Shown in pieces: positions 1-8,838 of a stretch of DNA of 64,000 bases (position 1 is the first letter of the stretch; the number at the start of each line of letters is the position of its first letter). A program made the translations under genes and the position numbers. The notes beneath the pieces were generated by a model. It did no database searches. It worked only from the letters and a program-made list of their open reading frames with translations, and was not told where the DNA came from. The DNA comes from an uncultured Lachnospiraceae bacterium (lineage in GTDB: Bacteria > Bacillota > Clostridia > Lachnospirales > Lachnospiraceae). Location of the stretch: NCBI GenBank assembly GCA_946549035.1, contig CAMNQH010000006.1, positions 25,121 through 89,120 of the forward strand, read 5' to 3'.

Positions 1-2
1 TT

Positions 3-296
3 GTAGAGATTCGGGGGCTTAAGATTGACAAAACGGCTCGCCGTGTCTGGGTAAACGGGGAAGAAAGACAATTTACTACCAAAGAATTTGATCTGCTGGC
101 GTTTTTGGCTCAAAATCCCAATCACGTGTTCACAAAGGAGGAATTGTTCAGTAAGATTTGGGACTTAGAGTCGGTGGGAGATATTGCGACAGTTACGGTT
201 CATATCAAAAAGATTCGTGAGAAAATTGAGTATAATACAGCAAAGCCTCAATATATCGAGACAATCTGGGGTGTAGGATATCGATTTAAAGTATAA
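3..296 (+). CDS. OmpR-family response regulator, C-terminal part (5' end outside window)
   Basis: Only the DNA-binding end of a response regulator lies in the window. The reading frame is open from base 3 and gives about 97 residues of a winged-helix (Trans_reg_C) domain. It has the usual landmarks: TTKEFDLLAFLAQNP, the recognition-helix region TVTVHIKKIREKI and the ending WGVGYRFKV. The receiver domain and phospho-acceptor Asp must be upstream. A TTG at 105 could be taken as a start but would cut the domain in two, so it is not used. The family binds promoter DNA after phosphorylation by a sensor kinase. No kinase gene follows, so its partner is probably upstream. The fold assignment is firm and the target genes are unknown. 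Confidence 0.9.
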   Translation, partial: VEIRGLKIDKTARRVWVNGEERQFTTKEFDLLAFLAQNPNHVFTKEELFSKIWDLESVGDIATVTVHIKKIREKIEYNTAKPQYIETIWGVGYRFKV

Positions 297-326
297 GGCA
301 GCTCGCTGAAGGAAGGGGAGGGGAGG

Positions 327-1025
327 ATGAGGTTTTGTCCTGAGATTCTAATGGAAGATGGGGATGTTCTTATTTGCCGCAAACCGGCAGGAATCCCGGT
401 ACAGGCAAAAAGAAGGGGTCAGCTAGATTTTGAAGGGGCGTTAAAGAATTATCGTGCTTTGAAACAAGAGCCTCCGGAGATTTATGTGGTGCATCGATTA
501 GACCAGCCGGTGGAAGGGATTATGGTGTTCGCCAAAAACAAAAAATCCGCCGCTTCTTTAAGCAAACAGATCCAGGAAAAAGGGATGGACAAATATTATT
601 ATGCGGTAATAGAGGGCGTTATGGAGCCGCCGGAAGGAATTCTTACAGATTTTTTGCTGAGAGATGGAAAGAGCAATACTTCAAGTGTTGTGACGGAAGG
701 AACAAAGAATGCTAAGAAAGCAGTATTAAGTTATCGTACGCTGCAGTTTTGGGAAGAAAAGAGTTTGGTAAAGATTTGTCTTCATACCGGACGTCATCAT
801 CAGATTCGGGTGCAGATGGCCCATGCCGGACATCCGCTGATGGGAGACAAAAAATATAATCCCCGGTGTGGGAAAGATTATATGCCGGTGGGCTTGTGTT
901 CGGTACAGATTGGATTTTTTCATCCGTCTACCGGGGAAAGAATAGAATATGTCATTGCACCCAAGGGAGAAGCATTTCGGTTATTTGAAGAAGTGAAATC
1001 AGAAGAATATGAGACCTTGAGATGA
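327..1025 (+). CDS. RluA-family RNA pseudouridine synthase, short form
   Basis: This 232-aa protein belongs to the RluA family, which isomerises specific uridines in rRNA or tRNA to pseudouridine. The catalytic-Asp motif is HRLDQPVEG (Asp59). The family usually has HRLDxxTSG, so the TS pair is changed here. The KPAGIPVQ segment near residue 19 and the GRHHQIRVQMAHAGHPLMGD block are typical. It is shorter than RluA/RluD proteins with an N-terminal S4 domain and begins directly with the catalytic domain. The ATG at 327 follows a purine-rich GGGGAGGGGAGG. It starts 30 bases after the regulator fragment, which may only reflect co-transcription. The RNA target cannot be told from sequence. Confidence 0.88.
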   Translation: MRFCPEILMEDGDVLICRKPAGIPVQAKRRGQLDFEGALKNYRALKQEPPEIYVVHRLDQPVEGIMVFAKNKKSAASLSKQIQEKGMDKYYYAVIEGVMEPPEGILTDFLLRDGKSNTSSVVTEGTKNAKKAVLSYRTLQFWEEKSLVKICLHTGRHHQIRVQMAHAGHPLMGDKKYNPRCGKDYMPVGLCSVQIGFFHPSTGERIEYVIAPKGEAFRLFEEVKSEEYETLR

Positions 1026-1113
1026 TAGGGATATAGTTGTAAAAAAGGTGTCGGGAGAGTATGGTTCTGCTGCACCTTTATTTTGTGTAAATGATATGAA
1101 AGAGGAACACTTC

Positions 1114-1166
1114 TATATAGTATTTGCTATATAAATATTGAATTAATGCGATAAATGTAGTATAAT
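1114..1166 (+). promoter_or_regulatory. Promoter and candidate operators of the BlaI/BlaR1-like pair
   Basis: TTGAAT at 1138-1143 and TATAAT at 1161-1166 are separated by 17 bases, a good vegetative promoter. Directly upstream is the inverted repeat TATATAG-N6-CTATATA (1114-1133). TGTAGTA at 1156-1162 overlaps the -10 box and resembles a BlaI/MecI half-site. This suggests autorepression by the downstream BlaI-like protein, which is an inference. Confidence 0.7.
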
Positions 1167-1240
1167 AGTACTGATTTTAGATTCAGGCTGGTTTTTGCAG
1201 AAAAGCAAAGTATAATTAGAATATAAAGGAGGTGAATTGG

Positions 1241-1648
1241 ATGGATTTTGATCAGGAAAAGGAAAAAGACTTAACCGCATGCGAGGCGCTGATTATGAAG
1301 GCAGTCTGGAATTCTGAGGAGGATATTTCTACGGTAGAGCTGCAGAAGAATTTGAAGGAAGGGTATGGAAAAGAGTATGCCCTTACAACAATTCGGACGT
1401 TTTTAACAAAGCTGTCGGACAAGGGGTTTATTAGAAATTATCGAAGAGGAAAGAACGCTTTTGTACATCCCCTGAAAAGCGAGGAGGAGTACAAGGAACA
1501 GCAGCTTAAGAAGCAAACGGATTTCTGGTATTCAGGACGGACATCAAACCTGATCTGTGCGGCTTTTAAATCAGCCGATCATTTTACGAAAGAGGACGCG
1601 GATAAGATAAGGAGTATTTTGGATGAGTGGGATAAGCGTAGCCATTAA
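1241..1648 (+). CDS. BlaI/MecI-family transcriptional repressor
   Basis: This 135-aa protein matches the BlaI/MecI/CopY family of winged-helix repressors. It has the N-terminal helix LTACEALIMKAVWNSEEDIS, the recognition region YALTTIRTFLTKLSDKGFI and the wing YRRGKNAFVHP, followed by a C-terminal dimerisation half. The ATG at 1241 lies 6 bases after AAAGGAGGTG (1225-1234), which favours it over an upstream GTG at 1232. The stop is inside the next gene, a 26-base overlap, as in bla/mec sensor-repressor pairs. In the family the partner M56 protease triggers repressor cleavage when cell-wall antibiotics are sensed. The regulated genes may be the secreted protein, lipoproteins and ABC exporter downstream, as inferred from proximity. 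Confidence 0.9.
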   Translation: MDFDQEKEKDLTACEALIMKAVWNSEEDISTVELQKNLKEGYGKEYALTTIRTFLTKLSDKGFIRNYRRGKNAFVHPLKSEEEYKEQQLKKQTDFWYSGRTSNLICAAFKSADHFTKEDADKIRSILDEWDKRSH

Positions 1649-3014
1649 TTTGGTGAGTGCATTGTTGCTTACTACAATGACGGGCAGTCTTGCTTTGATG
1701 ATCTGGTATTACGCTGGACATGTACTGGTTCGTTTCGGTTATCTGAGATGGTATTACTTAGGTCTGAAAGTGGTGATTTGCCTGTTTCTTCTCCCGGTAT
1801 CTTATCTGGTATTGATTTGGATAAATTGTAACAATTCTATGTGGCAGGGCAAGTTGTTTGTCAGGACTTCCGCGATATTGAATGTCTGCCAGGTGCTCTG
1901 TATCATATGGATAGCAGGCGCCATTTTTGTAGGAGCAAAATATTTATATGAAGCATACTGCTTGGCACAGAGAAACCGGGGAATAATTTTATGCAGTGGT
2001 ATAGAATACCAAATATTTGAAGAGGTATGCAGAACGTTAAGAGTTCCAGAAAGAAAAGTTAAGCTGTTCCGATCTCCTTGTGTTATGACTGTGGAATTTA
2101 TGGGACTGTTTCATCCGAAAGTAATTATACCGGAGAAAAGTTATAGTAAGAGCGACAGTGAAATGCTGAAGGCAGTATTTTTCCATGAATTGGTGCATTA
2201 TAAGCAGAGGGATATTTTATGGAAGCGAATGATTATAGTTATAATGGTTCTGCATTATTTTAATCCTTTGGTTTGGCAGTTGGACAAGCTGATGGAGAAG
2301 TGGTGCGAATATGCCTGCGATCTGAGAGTCTGTGATTTGACGAAGAGACCTGGATTATATTTTGGGAATATTTTGCAAATGGCGGAGAATATTCGCGAAG
2401 GGAAAGTGTATAGCGCTACAATACAACTTGCAAAGCATGAAAATGATTTAGTAGAAAGGGTAAAGTATATGGATGAGATAAGAAAATATACAAAGAAGCC
2501 GGTTTGCGTAGCTGTTCTTATGAGTTTGCTTTTGATGACAGTATGTTCGGCTTCTGTGTTTGCGGCATCCAATGAGGCGGCCAAGAAGTATGTGGATTTG
2601 TATGATATGACGGATGTAATGAAGACAACGGAATTAAAGCATGTGATGAATTATGCTGAATTTACGGATAATGGACCAGACAGCAGTACAACAGTGTATG
2701 AAGGAGAAGTAAATGATCTGTCCAGAGCTATAAAGTACTTTGACTGGACGGTGCCAGTTACAGGAATGAGGGTGACCAGTAATTTCCACGTTACAAAAGG
2801 AAAGAAAATTAGTATAAATGTTTATCAAAATACACAGACGGATAAAAATATTTTGATAGGACTTATATTGCCAAATAGTACTAGAATTGGTGTGAAAGGA
2901 AATACACAAATTTTTCATGAATTTACGGCAGAAACCACAGGTTACTATCAAGTTTTTGTAGAAAACCCAAATCGTGTTGCCATTGATGTGGAAGGTATAT
3001 ATAACGTATATTAA
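1623..3014 (+). CDS. BlaR1/MecR1-like membrane metalloprotease (peptidase M56)
   Basis: This 463-aa membrane protein has several N-terminal transmembrane helices and a zinc-protease motif, HELVHYKQRD (HExxH, His188/His192), typical of peptidase family M56. A further hydrophobic segment (about residues 290-312, ending in ASVFAAS) leads into a C-terminal part of about 150 residues that should lie outside the cell. BlaR1 and MecR1 carry a penicillin-binding sensor domain there. Here the tail is shorter, looks beta-rich, and shows no SxxK or KTG motif. It therefore probably senses something other than beta-lactams. It overlaps the BlaI-like gene and is surely co-translated with it. A hairpin terminator follows at 3019. 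Confidence 0.88.
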   Translation: MSGISVAINLVSALLLTTMTGSLALMIWYYAGHVLVRFGYLRWYYLGLKVVICLFLLPVSYLVLIWINCNNSMWQGKLFVRTSAILNVCQVLCIIWIAGAIFVGAKYLYEAYCLAQRNRGIILCSGIEYQIFEEVCRTLRVPERKVKLFRSPCVMTVEFMGLFHPKVIIPEKSYSKSDSEMLKAVFFHELVHYKQRDILWKRMIIVIMVLHYFNPLVWQLDKLMEKWCEYACDLRVCDLTKRPGLYFGNILQMAENIREGKVYSATIQLAKHENDLVERVKYMDEIRKYTKKPVCVAVLMSLLLMTVCSASVFAASNEAAKKYVDLYDMTDVMKTTELKHVMNYAEFTDNGPDSSTTVYEGEVNDLSRAIKYFDWTVPVTGMRVTSNFHVTKGKKISINVYQNTQTDKNILIGLILPNSTRIGVKGNTQIFHEFTAETTGYYQVFVENPNRVAIDVEGIYNVY

Positions 3015-3018
3015 AAGG

Positions 3019-3043
3019 TTGGCGGAGTAATCCGCCAATTTTT
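3019..3043 (+). terminator. Intrinsic terminator after the BlaI/BlaR1-like operon
   Basis: TTGGCGGA, a four-base loop GTAA and TCCGCCAA form a perfect 8-bp stem, followed by TTTTT. It begins four bases after the stop codon of the M56 gene. Confidence 0.9.
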
Positions 3044-3076
3044 CTGCCTAAAAGTACGCGATTTGCGAATAAACAA

Positions 3077-3135
3077 CTAAAAAGGTAGTTTATTACTTTT
3101 TTAGTATTGAATAATGTAGAATTATGTGATAGAAT
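3077..3135 (+). promoter_or_regulatory. Promoter and inverted repeat upstream of the small secreted protein
   Basis: TTGAAT (3107-3112) and TAGAAT (3130-3135) are 17 bases apart. Immediately upstream is a near-perfect inverted repeat, CTAAAAAGGTA and TACTTTTTTAG (3077-3104). The -35 box is identical to that of the BlaI-like gene. A second 9-bp inverted repeat (CTTATCTGA/TCAGATAAG, 3182-3221) lies in the leader. The repeats are seen; a regulatory role is inferred. Confidence 0.6.
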
Positions 3136-3313
3136 CGGGTATAAGAATTAGATGGCATTTATTTATGAAAAAGTGCATTAACTTATCTGATTATTATGCC
3201 TTGATTCAGTCGTCAGATAAGGGAATATATGCAAATATAAGAAAGAGGGGGGAAGAGAGAATAGGAACTTAATGTAAGCAAGGCAAATAGCAGAAGACAA
3301 AGGAGGTTATGAT

Positions 3314-3697
3314 ATGAAAGGAACGTTTTGTTTTAGAAAGAGATTGGCTTGTGGGCTGATAGCGTTGGTAATGGCTGTATTGATTCTGCCGGGGACGGTG
3401 GAGGCAGCATCTAAATCCGGCACCTATGATGGGTGTAGGTATACCGTAACTGCCACAAAGAACAGAAATTATGGCAGTGGTTCGGGTGTTTACGCGGATA
3501 CCAGAAAAACGTTGGCATTAACTGTGATATTCTTTTATACAAGGACAGATAATCAGGATCTGAGTTTAAAAAAACAGGTTTCTGGAAGTGCCAGTGTTTC
3601 AGCTACAACAGGAATTCCATCAAAGCTGCGGGAGGCTAGATATACATCTGCGGATTTGTATATCGGAGGAGTTAATTTTGCAGTAAATGCTTATTAA
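3314..3697 (+). CDS. Small secreted protein of unknown function
   Basis: This 127-aa protein begins with a clear signal peptide: charged MKGTFCFRKR, a hydrophobic core, then a likely cut after TVEAA near residue 31. The mature part of about 95 residues is rich in Ser, Thr, Gly and Tyr and looks like a single beta domain. I do not recognise a family. The ATG at 3314 follows AAAGGAGG at 3299-3306. It has its own promoter and a strong hairpin after the stop. Its position between a BlaR1-like sensor and two lipoproteins points to an envelope role, but nothing more specific can be said. Confidence 0.7.
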   Translation: MKGTFCFRKRLACGLIALVMAVLILPGTVEAASKSGTYDGCRYTVTATKNRNYGSGSGVYADTRKTLALTVIFFYTRTDNQDLSLKKQVSGSASVSATTGIPSKLREARYTSADLYIGGVNFAVNAY

Positions 3698-3734
3698 AAG
3701 TAAAAGAATGGTATCATAATTTTGACTAGAATTG

Positions 3735-3764
3735 GCTTCCCTGCAAATTTTTATGCAGGGAAGC
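3735..3764. terminator. Hairpin after the small secreted protein gene
   Basis: GCTTCCCTGCA and TGCAGGGAAGC form a perfect 11-bp stem with an A/T loop. There is no long T-run afterwards, so it could be a weak terminator or a processing/stability hairpin before the first lipoprotein gene. Confidence 0.6.
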
Positions 3765-3802
3765 TAATTGGAATTATATAGCGTTATACAAGGGGGATAT
3801 AT

Positions 3803-4990
3803 ATGAAAAAATACTTTTTAATCGTAATGTATGCGGTAATTTTGTGTTTCTGTTGTGCCTGTCAAGGTCAGACAAAAAAGAGTGCTGCAGTACCTCCTAT
3901 CAATTGCGAATATGGCATGAGGAATTTTGCAGTGTCCGGCGATGAAGGATATTACTTTTTCTGTAATAACCTGTTTATTTTTTGGGACGGGAATCCAGAG
4001 CATGCGGCTATGCCAATTTGCGATAGTCCCGACTGTAGCCATGACCAGTCAAAATGCCCGGCATATATCGGTACCATGCAAGAAGCAAAGATATTTTATG
4101 ATAACGGAAGCTTGTATGTATTTTCAGGAGAAAAGCAGCATGATCCAGTGACACAGGAAGTTGGTTATCCTCTATGGAAGGTTGCGGCGGATGGGTCTTC
4201 TAAGGAGATTGCTATGGTTGCTAAGGAAGACCCGTATTCTTATACGGTTTTTAAAGGCGTTGTATATTATGAGATACAGACAGAAGATGAGAATGGAAAG
4301 GTGGTCTGCAGTATTCAGAGCTGGCCTTTGGATGGAGGAGAGGAAAAAGAGATTTTTCATAGCCAATATCAAAACGGAGCTCTTATCATGATACAGGGGA
4401 TAGGGGATTTGCTTTACTTTAAAGAAGGTGGCATAGATATGTCCATTGATTTGGAGGATCCGGAGCTTGATTTGGAGAATCTGGATCTGAATCAAGTGCT
4501 GTATGCGTATAATCCGAAGACCGAGGAGCTAATCAGCAATCCTATGAACGAAAAAGAAGGCTGGACAACGATTATCCGAAATGTATTTAACGAAAAAATA
4601 TATTATACTTTTTGGAAAAGTGAAGAAGAGAATACCATGTGGAGTAAGGAAATCGATGGGGACGAGGAGCCTGCTCAAATAGGAACTGAAATATTTTATG
4701 TGAGAGCGGCAGACCCGGATTATATGTATACTACCTGGATGAAAAATGAAACGGATGGAACCCATGAGGTAAAGATATTAGATCATGATGCGAATGTAAA
4801 ACAGGTGATTTCAATGCGGTCAATAGACCGTTTGGATATTGTACCGGCCACGGAGGAATATGTATTTGGATACTTTGTAAAAATGACCAGTGAGGAAGAA
4901 GGACACGTGAGTGCGTCTATTGTTTTGTTGGAACGGGATAAGATTGCAGAAGGGAAAGCGGAAATGATAACTCTATATCAGGGCAAGTAA
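3803..4990 (+). CDS. Lipoprotein with conserved Cys/His motif, copy 1 of a tandem pair
   Basis: This 395-aa protein has a lipoprotein signal peptide (MKKYFLIVMYAVILCFCCAC, probable lipidated Cys20) and so should sit on the outer face of the membrane. The mature part alternates short strands with hydrophilic turns, which would suit a beta-propeller-like fold. Near residue 73 is the motif PICDSPDCSHDQSKCPAY, with three Cys and a His that could form disulfides or bind metal. It closely matches the next gene along its whole length, so the two arose by tandem duplication. It precedes an ABC-2 exporter, so it may be an accessory or sensing protein for that exporter. I do not know a named function. 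Confidence 0.75.
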   Translation: MKKYFLIVMYAVILCFCCACQGQTKKSAAVPPINCEYGMRNFAVSGDEGYYFFCNNLFIFWDGNPEHAAMPICDSPDCSHDQSKCPAYIGTMQEAKIFYDNGSLYVFSGEKQHDPVTQEVGYPLWKVAADGSSKEIAMVAKEDPYSYTVFKGVVYYEIQTEDENGKVVCSIQSWPLDGGEEKEIFHSQYQNGALIMIQGIGDLLYFKEGGIDMSIDLEDPELDLENLDLNQVLYAYNPKTEELISNPMNEKEGWTTIIRNVFNEKIYYTFWKSEEENTMWSKEIDGDEEPAQIGTEIFYVRAADPDYMYTTWMKNETDGTHEVKILDHDANVKQVISMRSIDRLDIVPATEEYVFGYFVKMTSEEEGHVSASIVLLERDKIAEGKAEMITLYQGK

Positions 4991-5113
4991 TTTATAAATT
5001 TGTATTAAAAAGTTAGATGTTATACCAAGAAAAACATAAATAATAGATTAAAATGCTTTTTACACATAATTTGTTGAAAAATAAGAAGGAAAAGTGTAAA
5101 ATAGTGGTATCAT

Positions 5114-5140
5114 TTGACAAATTGAAAAATATAGTATAAT
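5114..5140 (+). promoter_or_regulatory. Probable promoter of the second lipoprotein gene
   Basis: TTGACA at 5114-5119 is a perfect -35 box and TATAAT at 5135-5140 a perfect -10 box. The spacer is only 15 bases, shorter than the usual 16-18. The second copy may therefore be transcribed separately from the first, or this promoter may need an activator. Confidence 0.55.
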
Positions 5141-5176
5141 TAGTTATGTTACAAAAGAGAATCTGGGGGGATTTGT

Positions 5177-6367
5177 ATGAAAAAGTACATTTTAATGATG
5201 CTATGTGTTCTGTGGCTTTGCTGTCTTTGTTCCTGCAGCAAAAATCGGACGAAAGGCTCTTCTGCAGCAGAGCCTTCTATTAATTGCGAATATGGCATGA
5301 AGAATTTTGCAGTGTCCGGCGACAAAGGATATTACTTTTTTTGCAGTAACCTGTTTGTTTTTTGGGATGGAAATCCAGAACATGTGGCTATGCCAATTTG
5401 CGATCGTGCCGATTGCAGCCACGATCAGTCAAAATGCCCAGCCTATGTCAGTACCAGCCAAGAAGCAAAAATATTTTATTATAATGGAAGCTTGTATGTA
5501 TTTGGGGGAGCAAAGCAGCACGATCCGGTGACGCAGGAAGTTGGTTATCCGTTATGGAAGATAGCAGCAGACGGTTCTTCCAAGGAGATTGCTATGGTTG
5601 CGAAAGAAGAGCCTTATTCTTATACAATTTTTAAAGGCGTTGTATATTATGAAATACAGACAGAAGATGTGAATGGAAAGATGGTATGCAGTGTTTGGAG
5701 TCAGCCGTTGGATGGAGGCGAGGAAAAAGAGATTTTTCATAGCCAATATCAGAACGGGGGGCTTGCCATGATACAGGGGATAGGAGATTTGCTTTATTTT
5801 AAAGAAAGCGGCATAGATATGTCCATTGATTTGGAGGATCCGGAGCTAGATTTTGAGAATCTGGATCTGAATCAGGTGCTATATACGTATAATCCAAAAA
5901 CCGAAGAGCTGCGCAGCAATCCCATGAACGAAGAAGAAGACTGGACGACGATTATCCGAAATGTATTTAATGGTGAAGTATATTATAATCTTTGGAAAAG
6001 TGAAGAAGAGAATGCCATGTGGAGTAAGGAAATAGATGGAGATGGAGAAGTTTCTTGGGTAGGAGTTCCTCAATTTTATGTAAGGGCTGCAGATCCGGAT
6101 TATATGTATACTACCTGGATGAATCATGAGACAGACGGAACCCATGAGGTAAAAATATTTGACCATGATGGAAATGTAAAACAGACGATTTCCATGAGGG
6201 GAACAGATCGCCTAGATATCGTACCGGCCACGGAAGAGTATGTGTTTGGGTATTTTGTAGAAATGACCAGTGAGGAAGAAGGCGATATGTATTCATCGAT
6301 TGTGTTGTTAGAACGGGATAAAATTGCAGAAGGGAAAGCGGAAATGATAACCTTATTTAAAAGGTAG
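5177..6367 (+). CDS. Lipoprotein with conserved Cys/His motif, copy 2 of a tandem pair
   Basis: This 396-aa paralogue of the preceding gene has a lipobox LCSC with Cys20. The same Cys/His motif appears as PICDRADCSHDQSKCPAY. Similarity to copy 1 runs to the last residues at both protein and DNA level, apart from the signal peptide region and scattered substitutions. The most divergent internal stretch is around residues 290-302 (DGEVSWVGVPQFY against DEEPAQIGTEIFY). The ATG follows a GGGGGG ribosome site. Only 47 bases separate it from the ABC permease gene, so they are probably co-transcribed. Two retained copies suggest two related ligands or partners, which is an inference. Confidence 0.75.
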   Translation: MKKYILMMLCVLWLCCLCSCSKNRTKGSSAAEPSINCEYGMKNFAVSGDKGYYFFCSNLFVFWDGNPEHVAMPICDRADCSHDQSKCPAYVSTSQEAKIFYYNGSLYVFGGAKQHDPVTQEVGYPLWKIAADGSSKEIAMVAKEEPYSYTIFKGVVYYEIQTEDVNGKMVCSVWSQPLDGGEEKEIFHSQYQNGGLAMIQGIGDLLYFKESGIDMSIDLEDPELDFENLDLNQVLYTYNPKTEELRSNPMNEEEDWTTIIRNVFNGEVYYNLWKSEEENAMWSKEIDGDGEVSWVGVPQFYVRAADPDYMYTTWMNHETDGTHEVKIFDHDGNVKQTISMRGTDRLDIVPATEEYVFGYFVEMTSEEEGDMYSSIVLLERDKIAEGKAEMITLFKR

Positions 6368-6414
6368 GGATTTATGTTTTATTCGGAAAGAAGCAGACAG
6401 GGGGGAGGGATTCT

Positions 6415-8838
6415 ATGTTTGTGGCAGAATGGAAAAAGCTGTTGCGCCAGCGTTGGTTTCTGGGACTGACTTTGGCGCTCTTGGCGTTGAATGCAGCATT
6501 GTTTTTGTACCGTCAGCAGACGGAGCATGATATGTGGTTAAAGGCAACTGCATGGTTTTCTGAATATCTAAAGCAGTGTGAAAAAATGGGGCAGGAGGAA
6601 GCGGCGGATTGGATCGGGGAAGAAGCCACCCGGCTGGGGGATTATCAACTGGTAGCCATTGCCTTGGAGGAAGGGAATGAAGAGCTTCTGGAAATGTTAA
6701 AAGAGCAGCAGCCAGATATTCTGGAGGCTTATGAATCCTCCGGATTTGCACAACAGTCCGAAGAACTGGAAGGGCGTATGATGGCGGCATCTACCATAAC
6801 AGGGCAAATGGATTATATTCGTTCTTATCCAGAATTCCTTGGGCAGATCCGGACGAATTATCAGAGAATGCGGGATAATGCCTTTTATGATGACCGTCCC
6901 TATGCCAGGGCGCTGGGGGAAAAGACCATGACCGATTTTCGGAAATTGGATGGAATTTCGTTGGAACCGGGAATGTCTTACGGGATTACTGCCCTGTTGG
7001 AAAATACGTCTGCAGATTTACTGATTTTAATTCTGGTGGTATGCATTTGCGCCATGACCGTGATGCCGGAGCAGAGCCGGGATCTGTTTGGATTGATGAA
7101 AAGCTGTAAAAACGGAAGAGCAAAACTGGCGGGAGTAAAGCTTCTTACGGTGATGTCCTTTGTGGTTCTCCTTTGCCTTTTATTTTATGGAAGTCTGTTT
7201 ATGATAACCATACGCCTCTATGGCCTTGGGCCTTTGGACCGGCCGATTCAGTCCATAGAGCTTTTGGGAGGCAGCAGCCGTATGATATCGGTAGGAGGGT
7301 TTCTTGCAGATACGTATATCAGAACTACTTTATCCATGACGGCTATTGCCTGTTTGATGGAGTGCATTGTGATTTGCCTGAAAAACCCGCTGATTTCTAT
7401 GGGCGTTTTAGCGGCGGGCGGGGGAATTTTTACGGGATTTCATCGGGCCATAGCCCCCACGGAAGGAATGTCCTGGCTTCATTTCCTGAATCCCCTGGAA
7501 TGGTTTTCGAAGGTGGAAGCCTACGGAAGCTATTATGCTGTTTCTCTTTTTGGCAGGCCGGTAAATATTGTAGGGTTCAATTTGGTCTTGGTCTGCCTGA
7601 TTTTGATTGCTTCCTTTGCAGCAGGGGTATATATCTTCTGTTCCAGACCCATGGCGGCAAGAAGAATGGAATTTGGGATTTTGGGACGGCTTGCGGGACG
7701 TTTGAAAGAGAGTCTGCCGTATCCTGGCCATATGCTATTTCAGGAATGGGGGAAGCAGCTGGGAAAAAACCGCCTGTTGTTTCTTTTGCTTTTGTCAGGG
7801 GCTGCAGTTTGGCTTGTTACGGAAAAGCAGCCGGTAAATCTAAATCAGGCGGATCGCCAGTACAAGGCTTATATTGAGGCTTATAAAGGGCCGGTGACGC
7901 AGAAAACAATGGATGGGATACTGGCAGAACAGGAACGTCTGAATAGATTGCTGGAAGAACTGAACGTACTTGGAATGCGTTTAGAGGAGGGGGAAATAAC
8001 GGAGGAACGGTTCAAAGCGGCTCAAATGGTAGTTGATAAACAGTTAGAACGTTTAGAGCCCTTGGAACGGGTATATACTCAGGCAGCAGAAATTTTGGAT
8101 TATGAAAGGGAGCATGGCGTTTCCCTTGATCTCACAGACGAAATAGCAGGAAACTTTTTGCTGGAACAGAAAGGGTACGACCAGCGTCAGGGCATTATCG
8201 TAATGTTGGCGGTGATTGTTCTTTTGTCTGGCATTTTTCCGGGAGAACAAAGACACCAGATGCTGAACCTGCTGCGCTGCACGAAACACGGACAGAAGCC
8301 TTTATTCTGGGCCAAGCTGTCTTTGGGAGGGGCTGTTTCTATGATGGTCGCCCTGGGCATGTTCGTATCTAAAGTGTTCTCTGTCCGGGCAATGTACGGC
8401 TTTGAGGACTGGAATATTCCGGTTCAGAGCTTTGCAGCGGCCAGGCAGGTGAAAGGGAATATGAGCTTGATGCAGTTTTTAACAGTGACAGGGGTTCTGG
8501 AAGCGGCGGGAGTTTGCTGTCTGGCTTTTGTGTTTCTTTCTCTCACGTTATGGATGAAGAATCGTATGTATGCCATGCTAGTGGGGACGGCAGTTTTTGT
8601 GTTGCCATTGCTGCTGGGATGGAGCGGGGTGGCGTTTCCTTGGGAATATACAGGAAACCGCGTCTTTTTCTTTCCCTATCAGACGGCAGAAGAAGGAATG
8701 GCCTGGCAATGGATATATCTTGTATTTGCAGTGATAGCTGCAGGCGTTTCAATCATGTTTGCATGGAAAAAATATCAGAACAGGAGATGGAGGTGGGGCA
8801 ATGAAGCTGGAGATCAAAAATCTGTCAAAAAGTTATAA
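6415..8838 (+). CDS. ABC-2 type exporter, large permease subunit (two-part)
   Basis: This 807-aa membrane protein consists of two similar halves. Each half has one N-terminal helix (residues about 14-32 and 455-470), a long extracellular loop rich in Glu and Gln, and then a bundle of four to six helices. This is the plan of ABC-2 family permeases in which both halves are fused. The next gene encodes its ATPase and overlaps its end by 38 bases, a sign of translational coupling. The ATG at 6415 follows GGGGGAGGG. Such exporters in Firmicutes often handle peptides, lantibiotics or envelope stress. The substrate is unknown. The BlaI/BlaR1-like pair and lipoproteins upstream fit an envelope-stress function. 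Confidence 0.8.
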   Translation: MFVAEWKKLLRQRWFLGLTLALLALNAALFLYRQQTEHDMWLKATAWFSEYLKQCEKMGQEEAADWIGEEATRLGDYQLVAIALEEGNEELLEMLKEQQPDILEAYESSGFAQQSEELEGRMMAASTITGQMDYIRSYPEFLGQIRTNYQRMRDNAFYDDRPYARALGEKTMTDFRKLDGISLEPGMSYGITALLENTSADLLILILVVCICAMTVMPEQSRDLFGLMKSCKNGRAKLAGVKLLTVMSFVVLLCLLFYGSLFMITIRLYGLGPLDRPIQSIELLGGSSRMISVGGFLADTYIRTTLSMTAIACLMECIVICLKNPLISMGVLAAGGGIFTGFHRAIAPTEGMSWLHFLNPLEWFSKVEAYGSYYAVSLFGRPVNIVGFNLVLVCLILIASFAAGVYIFCSRPMAARRMEFGILGRLAGRLKESLPYPGHMLFQEWGKQLGKNRLLFLLLLSGAAVWLVTEKQPVNLNQADRQYKAYIEAYKGPVTQKTMDGILAEQERLNRLLEELNVLGMRLEEGEITEERFKAAQMVVDKQLERLEPLERVYTQAAEILDYEREHGVSLDLTDEIAGNFLLEQKGYDQRQGIIVMLAVIVLLSGIFPGEQRHQMLNLLRCTKHGQKPLFWAKLSLGGAVSMMVALGMFVSKVFSVRAMYGFEDWNIPVQSFAAARQVKGNMSLMQFLTVTGVLEAAGVCCLAFVFLSLTLWMKNRMYAMLVGTAVFVLPLLLGWSGVAFPWEYTGNRVFFFPYQTAEEGMAWQWIYLVFAVIAAGVSIMFAWKKYQNRRWRWGNEAGDQKSVKKL

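Noticed and set aside
7173..7877. Plus-strand frame of 234 residues inside the ABC permease gene
   Set aside because: Out-of-frame shadow of the permease; composition is Cys/Trp/Arg-rich and there is no ribosome site.
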